A DNA stretch of 64,000 nucleotides. Origin: Patiria miniata. Lineage: Eukaryota; Echinodermata; Asteroidea; Valvatida; Asterinidae. The stretch lies in the NCBI RefSeq assembly GCF_015706575.1, contig NW_024037052.1, positions 13,814,711-13,878,710 on the forward strand, read 5' to 3'. A program made the position numbers and the translations under genes. Below, piece after piece: positions 59,301-64,000 of this stretch; the first letter of the stretch is position 1, and each line of letters opens with the position of its first letter. The notes beneath the pieces were generated by a model that saw nothing but the letters and a program-made list of their open reading frames with translations, did no database searches and had not been told where the DNA came from.

Positions 59301-61563
59301 GTAGGTAGCACCGACGTTGTGTGGACTTGCCCCACGTCCACACAGTGTTTCCCCATTTCTGGAAAACAGGTTTAGAGGCATTTTTGGGTTAGGTTTATCT
59401 GTAGCAGAATGAAGAGAAACACTAAAGGGAATCATAGAAAAAAAATTGGGTTGAAAGAGTTTTCACAGTTTGAGAAAAATGAGTTTTTTCACTGGTTTTT
59501 CTTAACTACACGAAAGCAATGGAAAGTCCACACTAGTCATGTGAAACAAGTATGTGTGTGTGTGGGTGTGTGTGTGTGTGTGGTGTGGTGTGGTGTGGTG
59601 TGGTGCGTGTACAAACACTGCCTTGTGGGGTACCGGAACAATGGGACGTACCCCACAAGGAATGCCCACCGACTTGCGGGGTACCGTTTTGGTACCCCAC
59701 AAGTTTTTCACGAAATAGATCTATGGATTTTACTCAAAAAAATAGGAATTTCCAAGGTTGGTTGATCTGTCGCAATGGAAGAGTTTTAGAAAAGGGATAT
59801 TAAGTCCGAATTTCAGCCCAGGAAATTAACCATGATTAAAATAAGAGCATTTTGACATAAGTGTGCAATGTTGCAAAATTTTAGTACACGAGAACAAAGG
59901 AAGTACCCCACTCCTATGCCTATGTAAGCGTGGGTGTTTTTTCGTGGTGTGGTGAGTTTGTCTTACATACGCAGTGTGGACTTCCGAACAAAAGACGTCC
60001 ACATAATGTAGGTAGCACCGACGTTGTGTGGACTTACCCCACGTCCACACAGTGTTTCCCCATTTCTGGAAAACAGGTTTAGAGGCATTTTTGGGTTAGG
60101 TTTATCTGTAGCAGAATGAAGAGAAACACTAAAGGGAATCATAGAAAAAAAATTGGGTTGAAAGAGTTTTCACAGTTTGAGAAAAATGAGTTTTTTCACT
60201 GGTTTTTCTTAACTACACGAAAGCAATGGAAAGTCCACACTAGTCATGTGAAACAAGTATGGGTGTGTGTGGGTGGGGTGTGGTGTGGTGTGGTGTAAAC
60301 ATTTCGCTTTTGCACTGAAAAGATTTGGATGCTAGGGCATTTTATTTCCTACTACTGTGAGCTAGAATTTTCAACATACAAGCGCCTCAGTCCGAAAGGA
60401 GGATAAATCCCATACTTTAATTGAGGGGTTCGCATCCATTTGAAATCAATATTGTGTGTAAGATTACAATCAACTATTTTGGGCTTTTTTCAATTATTCC
60501 AATCTTGACAGAAATAAGAGTATTATAGAACAGACTGAAGAGTGCAAGATAGCGATATTAGAATCATATTAGTTAGTCGACCATTAGTTTTTTATCCTAA
60601 ATATCAGTTAAGCTATTAGGCAGAAAGATTAATTTCTCGCCACTTGCTGAGTGGATGTTGACCTGTCTCCGATTTTAATTTTTAGGCGTATGTCTATGAC
60701 CAAGTTTGAAGAACTAGGACCAGACAACACAGAAGGATTACAAGTCTTGGACTTGTAAGTACAAACATCTACGGTTTCCCTTTTGGTTGACAACCCGATC
60801 ACCATTTCATAATTCTTATAATACATCTTTATTTCTTTCCGCATTTCCTTTTTTTTTCTGATCAGCAAGTTTTCTTCGCATTGTGTGGGACATTGCTTAG
60901 GGTATCAGTTTGGATCCCCGAGCTCACAGACAATTGACTTTTAGTTTCGATGTTACGGGAAATGCAATGAGAATCGAATGTAACGTAAAAACAGAAGCAT
61001 TTTACTACAAACAAATTATAAAATGTTTAGTGAGGGATGGCAAGCACAAACAACGATATTATGACGTCATCATCCGAAATGACGCTCCCGAGCGGCACGT
61101 CAAAGAAAATTGAACTTTTTTGAATCTAAAACGATTCGCCAAAATTTTACTCAATTGCCCATAGATACTATTTTAGGATTTGGGCAAACGACTTTGCGAG
61201 GTTTCAAGGGGAGAATATGAAACTGATCAATTGTCTTTTTTGAAATTAAAGTCACCATTTAATCCGTATCCTTGTGTCGATGTTCAAGGCCCACATGATA
61301 TCAAGTACAATATTGACATTGGGCTACCTAATGCTGTGACGCCATCAAACCCGAAGTTATAGGTCTTATCAGTAAACACACCTAAACATTCGTAGTAAAT
61401 TTTATATTTTCTTTTCACTTATGTATAGTGGCTTATTTACTGAACAAGAGTTTTGGTGCATCTTCTTTCGTTTTTAATTTCGTTTAAACAGATGGATGGA
61501 ATTTTGTCACTTGAAGGTGTTGCGGCCACATACCTTTGGGAGAATCCCCAAGCTGATTGTTTT
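44142..61563 (+). CDS. LRR receptor-like gene, eight exons seen, 3' end outside window
   Basis: Predicted join: 44142-44353, 47544-47615, 49557-49616, 52663-52731, 54641-54712, 59083-59154, 60686-60754, 61492-61563. Exon 1 gives a signal peptide (about residues 15-33) and an LRR N-cap (Cys43, Cys52, CTGRGLTELPRGIP). Exons 2-8 each encode one leucine-rich repeat of 20-24 residues, and every intron is phase 2 with AG acceptors and GTAAG/GTGAG-type donors. The one-repeat-per-exon phase-2 layout is known from LGR/RXFP glycoprotein-hormone and relaxin-type receptors, so a secreted or membrane LRR ectodomain of that kind is likely; the identity is inference, since membrane segments are not in the window. 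No intermediate exons were missed that I could find, but some may be. Introns are filled with MITEs. Confidence 0.75.
44385..44600. repeat. G-run and C-run tract in intron 1
   Basis: G18-type run at about 44397-44414, then C9 runs at about 44498-44508 and 44555-44565. It resembles the dispersed homopolymer repeats elsewhere in the window; no defined ends. Confidence 0.5.
44601..45377. other. Intron 1 sequence, nothing recognised
   Basis: AT-rich intron DNA with a small hairpin GGGGTCCGC/GCGACCCC near 44764. No exon-like pattern found. Confidence 0.4.
45378..45894 (+). mobile_element. piggyBac-like MITE with TTAA flanks, copy 3
   Basis: TTAA precedes (45374-45377) and follows (45895-45898) a 517-bp element with ends AGGGAAGATACAACATTTG and the inverse of AGGGAATATACATCATTTG. 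It is the best preserved of three copies (others 22486, 27925). Confidence 0.8.
46304..46384. mobile_element. Miniature palindrome of CTCATAAGTCCGA units
   Basis: GGGGCTGTATCATAAGTCC, then CTCATAAGTCCGACG units, a centre CGAAATTTCG, then the inverted units to GGACTTATGAGCGGACCCC. The plan copies the 4194 and 32282 elements (distinct ends, arms of short units containing AGTCCGA) at about 80 bases. Confidence 0.8.
46595..46860. repeat. Array of TCGTACGTACGA units
   Basis: Roughly ten units like CTTATAACTCGTACGTACGA follow one another at 18-22 base spacing (46600-46830). Each unit is itself partly self-complementary (CGTACGTACG). Ends cannot be defined. Confidence 0.8.
47040..47330. repeat. G-run repeat cluster in intron 1
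   Basis: Three tracts follow each other: T10G10 (47051-47070), GTGCC then G16 (47168-47187), and T9G11 then GGGGCTAAAGCCCCC (47240-47290), ending with a C14 run near 47300. GTGGATCCAG (47090) links it to the hAT-type MITE family at 55083. Confidence 0.55.
47544..47615 (+). CDS. LRR gene exon 2, one leucine-rich repeat
   Basis: Acceptor TTTTTAACAG, 72 bases, donor GTGAGT. Translates (phase 2) to LLGENFLREIPYDGLLEL then RSLVR, a standard 24-residue repeat with N-x-L-x-x-I-P. Confidence 0.8.
47690..48325. repeat. Direct repeat pair in intron 2
   Basis: TTGCAACAACTCGCATTGG to AACACCATAAACAAACGCA occurs twice in diverged form (about 47687-47825 and 48220-48310). Between them are GGTACCCCGCAAGT repeats (about 47870, 47900) and the inverse of the repeat at 34845. 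No coding content. Confidence 0.6.
48326..49556. other. Intron 2 sequence, dispersed repeat pieces
   Basis: About 48415-48540 is the diverged reverse complement of 59715-59835. The rest is unassigned; GCGCCCTCTCGCGGCAG at 49149 recalls the motif of the 35-kb tandem array. Confidence 0.45.
49557..49616 (+). CDS. LRR gene exon 3, one short repeat
   Basis: Acceptor CACCCTTCAG, 60 bases, donor GTAAGT. Phase 2 reading gives NVTNNLIETPFELPESVMI, a 20-residue repeat with N-x-L-x-x-x-P. Confidence 0.72.
49640..49800. repeat. Long hairpin
   Basis: GAGGTGTAGGTCAGCTTGAC and TACCTCCC on the left pair with GGGAGGTAGTCAAGC and TGACCTACACC on the right around GACGCGAAGCGGA. Outer bases (ACAGCATGGTTT and AAACCATGCTGT) also pair, so arms reach about 70 bases. 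Confidence 0.8.
49811..50213. mobile_element. Inverted-repeat element, CACCTCATAAATATT ends
   Basis: CTGCACCTCATAAATATT at 49811 pairs with AATATTTATGAGGTGTAG at 50194. Contents are not coding. It directly follows the hairpin above and may be one composite with it. Confidence 0.5.
50214..50940. other. Intron 3 sequence, nothing recognised
   Basis: GC-rich patches with short palindromes (GCCTGCGACGCAGGC at 50236, GGCGGCTCTTCGCCGCC at 50257) and a CG-rich stretch near 50835-50900. No exon-like pattern. Confidence 0.4.
50941..51290 (-). mobile_element. Broken LTR-retroelement fragment, gag-side coiled coil, BEL/Pao-like
   Basis: The minus strand encodes a short Glu/Arg/Leu-rich coiled coil preceded by a Ser/Arg-rich stretch, a composition common in the gag region of BEL/Pao LTR retrotransposons. 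Only this small piece is present; no LTR, protease or polymerase was seen around it. It is an old, broken fossil, and the family call is tentative. Confidence 0.35.
51415..51836 (-). pseudogene. LINE reverse-transcriptase fragment, Jockey/CR1/L2-like
   Basis: Two abutting minus-strand frames show YGFRSNHSTDMA, LSKAFDTINHNILLHKL, then WFCSYLSNR, APQGSLPLLFSLYINDI and the catalytic FADDTNIF. This order is that of reverse transcriptase blocks 2-5 in Jockey-superfamily LINEs. A frame change near 51642 and a shortened SVPQGS block, with no endonuclease, make it a dead fragment. Confidence 0.85.
51837..52662. other. Intron 3 sequence with a C-run tract
   Basis: C10 run at 52264-52274 and C15/A-run at about 52521-52545; otherwise nothing recognised. 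The plus and minus open frames here have no domains. Confidence 0.4.
52663..52731 (+). CDS. LRR gene exon 4, one leucine-rich repeat
   Basis: Acceptor TATTTTTGGCAG, 69 bases, donor GTAAGTACT. Phase 2 reading gives TAHGNQLQDIKPIVKNG then VKLAS, with the N-x-L-x-x-I core. Confidence 0.72.
52732..53674. other. Intron 4 sequence, nothing recognised
   Basis: Two occurrences of TTTCCTAGTTCCGGAT (about 53174 and 53336) mark a diverged direct repeat. No gene. Confidence 0.4.
53675..54170 (-). mobile_element. GGTCTATGG repeat family, copy C, inverted
   Basis: Reverse complement of the copies at 41994 and 42418, ending CTCCGTGGATAATGGGTGATG. It contains an internal duplication of about 85 bases (GCGCGGCGCTCGGTATC to GAATTGACCAAT, about 53840-53920 and 53927-54007). 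Confidence 0.75.
54641..54712 (+). CDS. LRR gene exon 5, one leucine-rich repeat
   Basis: Acceptor TTTATTCACAG, 72 bases, donor GTAAGT. Phase 2 reading gives DFSRNRLQIIETDTFKKC then NNLVR, a textbook repeat. Confidence 0.82.
54794..55385. mobile_element. Palindromic element with 9-bp TSD, hosting a hAT-type MITE
   Basis: Flanked by GTGAAATTG (54785-54793 and 55386-55394). Long inverted arms start GAAGACGGATAGTGCCAC and run through GTGTGAAAATATTTTTT and TACAGC; the centre carries several GCGGCCGCCAC units in both orientations. The right arm is interrupted by the element at 55083-55366. A 9-bp duplication with long inverted arms recalls Mutator-type elements; family not certain. Confidence 0.8.
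55083..55366. mobile_element. hAT-type MITE with 8-bp TSD, nested
   Basis: CAAGGGCGGATCCAG at the left pairs with CTGGATCCGCCCTG at the right; GTGGCACT flanks both sides (55075-55082 and 55367-55374). It contains G12, C13 and C11 runs and the segment CTCAGATTGCACCACAGAGC, which recurs at 62588 and 63875. Confidence 0.9.
55386..59082. other. Intron 5 sequence with long-range inverted repeats, no exon found
   Basis: TTTCACGTGTAAC and AAACATTG at about 55895 pair with GTTACACGTGAAACCAGG at about 58100, and ACGTATGTTTCAGCC at 56118 pairs with GGCTGAAACATACGT at 57662. TGCCAAGGCATCAAT is repeated at 55789 and 58517. This suggests one composite DNA element of about 2.5 kb between roughly 55750 and 58700. 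Open frames at 57079, 57388 and 58210 show no recognisable transposase. Long A-runs lie at 56679-56698. Confidence 0.5.
59083..59154 (+). CDS. LRR gene exon 6, one leucine-rich repeat
   Basis: Acceptor CCCTTCGACAG, 72 bases, donor GTAAGC. Phase 2 reading gives NLDENSISEIQPRGFAGP then KNVNY. Confidence 0.82.
59187..60300. repeat. Near-identical direct duplication (707-bp offset) with GTGTG arrays
   Basis: About 59245-59560 and 59950-60265 are almost identical, for example ATGAAGAGAAACACTAAAGG at 59409 and 60116. (GTGTG)n tracts lie at about 59188-59210, 59576-59605 and 60273-60297. Between the copies are two hairpins of CTTGTGGGGTACC type (59621-59704) and the inverse of the dispersed repeat at 48415. 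Confidence 0.85.
60301..60685. other. Intron 6 sequence, nothing recognised
   Basis: AT-rich, no repeat or exon pattern seen. Confidence 0.4.
60686..60754 (+). CDS. LRR gene exon 7, one leucine-rich repeat
   Basis: Acceptor AATTTTTAG, 69 bases, donor GTAAGTAC. Phase 2 reading gives RMSMTKFEELGPDNTEG then LQVLD. Confidence 0.75.
60755..61491. other. Intron 7 sequence, nothing recognised
   Basis: Two short open frames (60910-61113, 61180-61362) lack exon boundaries in phase with the gene and are not called. Confidence 0.4.
61492..61563 (+). CDS. LRR gene exon 8, one leucine-rich repeat
   Basis: Acceptor GTTTAAACAG, 72 bases, donor GTAAGC. Phase 2 reading gives WMEFCHLKVLRPHTFGR then IPKLIV. 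The next exon is not in the window. Confidence 0.75.
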
Positions 61564-62456
61564 GTAAGCATTGATCCAGTGACTCTTGATGGAACATTAC
61601 GGTGATGTGTTTTCAAAAGAAAAATTATTTCGAATCGTAAAAGTGAACTTCAATATGACACAATCAAATAAAAAAGTAAACTAGCGCTGACTAACAGTAG
61701 ATTGAAAGTTTGCATAAGCGTTCGTGGCTACTACATCAGATGCATGAAGAGGGGCATCAGCATACAAGGTTAATATAGGGGTACATGTCCAGTGAAAATA
61801 AAAATTGGTGATCAATTAATTATCAATGGCATGGTCGTCGCCAGGATTTCAAAATTCTTCGCTTTTTAAACAAATTCTCCATTTTTCATTTTCTGAGCGT
61901 GGGCAGGGGACAGTGGCGTACGCAGGATTTTTTCAAGGGGGGTGTTTCAAAATTGGATGTCGTCATTTATGACGCTAGAAATGAAGATGGTAAATTGTGT
62001 TGGCGCCAGAAATAAAAAATAGTATCAGTGGGCTAAACTTTACGCTTAAATAAAAGTCAGGAGTTTATGTTGGCGCCAGAAATAAAAGAGGGTATATTTG
62101 GACGGGTTAAACTCGAAGGGCCGGGAACCCACGACCATCAGTTATCTTTTTGAGCTAAAGCATAGTAAATCGGGAAAAAAAGTGTTCTGTGTCTTAAGAG
62201 TATGATGAACATATGAGTAAAGGGGTCAATGTGGGCAGTCCCCTCCCTCAACAGCATTTAAACCAAAAAAAAGAAGAAATTCAAGAAAAAAAGTGACACG
62301 GGCTGCGGAAGTGCTAGGATCTGTTCTTGTTATTGTCTAAAATCACTCAGCTTCGTCCCCTGGATCTCATGATTCTCATCCGTTGGGAATCTTTGTGTAA
62401 ACCGCCCCCACCCCTAAGGCCAAACTTCAGATACAGGATACATATGCGCTCTGGTC
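61564..62456. other. Intron 8 or flank, small direct repeats
   Basis: AGTGGCGTACGCAGG at 61916 begins a decayed G-run repeat. GTTGGCGCCAGAAATAAAA occurs at about 62000 and 62069. No gene. Confidence 0.45.
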
Positions 62457-62670
62457 ACAGGAGCGGATTCAGACTGCCATTTGCCGGGGGGCCTAGAATT
62501 ATTGTAATGAAGGGTCCAGGACCTGCGAAGCCCTTACGGCGTGGGGTCCGGGGCCCGCTTAAGGGCCCCGGGAAAAAATGGGATTTTAGATGCTCTGTGG
62601 TGCAATCTGAGGCGATTCCTGGCCACTTCCACCGTTTAGAAAACGTTTTAAACATCGAAAATTCCATTTA
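62457..62670. repeat. GGGGCCC repeat related to the hAT-type MITE, copy 1
   Basis: GGAGCGGATTCAG starts it; then CTTACGGCGTGGGGTCCGG, the palindrome GGGGCCCGCTTAAGGGCCCC, and GCTCTGTGGTGCAATCTGAGG. The last part matches 55241-55262 inverted. Confidence 0.65.
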
Positions 62671-62850
62671 AATTTGTTATGTTTTTTTTGTTGTTTATAA
62701 AGTTTGTTACGTACTCAAAGTTGAGAACCATGTTCCATCTCCGTATTTTTTCACAATTTTCTATTTTGGAAAGGGATTTATGCCACTTAAGGTACAAAAT
62801 GGTGGGGGCACCGCTAGGGTGAAATTATAGCATAGAGGGAATTTGAATCC

Positions 62851-63770
62851 CGGGACATACCGTTATTTCGTTTTACCGTTTTGGATTTCCTCAAAAACAA
62901 AAACAGTAAACGAATCATCGACCGTTTTGTCGTTTTATAGTGTTATAAGACGACAAGCGGTATTAAGATAAATACGGTTTCTCCGTTTTATAAGTTTAGT
63001 AAAATTCATTATAGCATAACGATCAATGATTTTTGTTTTACAGATTACACAAATACAGACTTTTTTTTTATTCCAGTGTCATGGTTAACAGTCCGTGGTG
63101 CATTTTGTGGCGGTGGGCAAGGGGGTGGAGGGGGACCATTACATGTTTTACACGAAGAAGTGTTACCTCAGCATAATTAATGCGTGATGTGATTCCTGGC
63201 GCGGACCCTGACCCCTTTCTCATGCGATTCAGTCAAGTTGGTGGGGCTTAAAGAGTTCCAAGCAATATGGCGCTAGAAAACTTCAAGGGAGGACATTACT
63301 TTTCACAATGGAAACAGGATGGTAATAAGACGTTTGATGAAGTTGCAGACATTTTGAAGGAAACTGGGGTTCAAGTCGACGCGGCTCTTCAATAGCCAAT
63401 TCGCAAATTTTGTCGTGAGAACGAAATGTAAGGAGCGGGGCCCAGGCAATGAGTCGATCCCAAGGGCGCATTAATTAACATTCCGGTGCATTGCTTAATT
63501 GCCGAACCTAAAATCAAAAAATGGTCGGTAAGACTATTGACCGTTTTGTCATTGTCATGATTTTGTAAAACAACACTCTAAAAATAAAGCAACTAACCGT
63601 TTATCGCTTTCTACAATTAAAAACAACAACAAAAAGTATTTTGTGTGTGTGACTTAATACCGTTTGACCGTTTTACAAAACTGTAAAACGAGAAAACGGT
63701 CAATGGTTCGTTTACTGTTTTTGTTTTTGAGGAAATCCAAAACAGTAAAACGAAATAACGGTATGTCCCG
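62851..63770. mobile_element. 920-bp element with about 80-base inverted ends
   Basis: The left end CGGGACATACCGTTATTTCG and following 60 bases pair with the right end at about 63690-63770. Inside are the microORF 63267-63395 (42 codons, no known domain) and no transposase. I see no clear target duplication. Confidence 0.8.
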
Positions 63771-63789
63771 TGATTAATTTGGCCGGAGG

Positions 63790-63920
63790 ACCAATGCGAG
63801 CGCGGAGCGCGAAGCACTTACGGCGTGGGGTCCGGGGCCCGCTTAAGGGCCCCGGGAAATTTTGGATCGTAGATGATCTGTGGTGCAATCTGAGGCGTTT
63901 CCTGGCCACTTTCCCCTGTT
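63790..63920. repeat. GGGGCCC repeat, copy 2
   Basis: Repeats CTTACGGCGTGGGGTCCGG, GGGGCCCGCTTAAGGGCCCC and TGTGGTGCAATCTGAGGCG seen at 62530-62620, at high identity. Confidence 0.7.
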
Positions 63921-64000
63921 TTTTTTAGCAGAAGTTTTTTAAATTATAAGGGGATATTTTGTTTCATTTGTTTCAAATACATATTGGCCTATATACTCTT

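Noticed and set aside
59245-60265. The two near-identical copies as LTRs of a short element
   Set aside because: No primer-binding site, no internal coding region and no target duplication are visible; a microsatellite-mediated duplication is simpler.
59409-60298. Repeated frame starting MKRNTKGNHRKK in both duplicated copies
   Set aside because: Its repetition follows from the DNA duplication; it ends in the GTGTG microsatellite and has no domain.

Overview
The window looks like nuclear DNA of a marine invertebrate deuterostome (echinoderm, hemichordate or amphioxus-like; I cannot choose between them). The reasons are spliceosomal introns with long AT-rich intergenic DNA, a dense load of small inverted-repeat DNA elements, and expanded innate-immune receptor families (LRR-TIR receptors and Ig receptors with ITIM-like tails).

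The left half (about 2.2-31.9 kb) is a tandem duplication of one unit. Each unit carries, head to head, a single-exon type I membrane protein with three Ig-like domains and a tail of six spaced tyrosines on the minus strand (5871-7652 and 18492-20255), and a Toll-like LRR-TIR receptor on the plus strand (12669-14546 intact; 29190-31065 broken). Each LRR-TIR gene has a non-coding 5' exon ending in a conserved CAG/GTAAGTACT donor and an acceptor 12 bases before the ATG. Copy 1 of the LRR-TIR gene is open from end to end. Copy 2 has a 2-base deletion and two nonsense codons, and its leader intron has grown to about 5.9 kb, largely through a 4.2-kb non-LTR retrotransposon flanked by a 9-base target duplication. 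The two units act as each other's empty sites, so several element insertions can be placed after the duplication. A plus-strand scrap of a third Ig receptor (stalk and membrane segment) lies at 33.45-33.60 kb.

The right half (about 38-61.6 kb and beyond) holds a second kind of gene: a plus-strand LRR protein split into one-repeat exons. Exon 1 (44142-44353) gives a signal peptide and an LRR N-terminal cap; seven further exons of 60-72 bases, all phase 2, each encode one leucine-rich repeat (47544, 49557, 52663, 54641, 59083, 60686, 61492). This architecture recalls LGR/RXFP-type receptors; the 3' end is outside the window. Upstream, at 38.0-39.8 kb, lie broken copies of its promoter and first exon in both orientations.

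The rest is mostly mobile-element sediment: palindromic elements whose arms are arrays of short units, piggyBac-like MITEs with TTAA ends, a Tc1/mariner-type element nested in another repeat, a hAT-type MITE nested in a palindrome, a 580-bp tandem array, many G/C-homopolymer repeats, one LINE reverse-transcriptase scrap and one small broken LTR-retroelement scrap. No rRNA, tRNA or CRISPR was recognised.

Functionally, the duplicated pair places a putative inhibitory (ITIM/ITSM-type) receptor next to a putative activating TIR receptor. That they work together is inference from gene order only.
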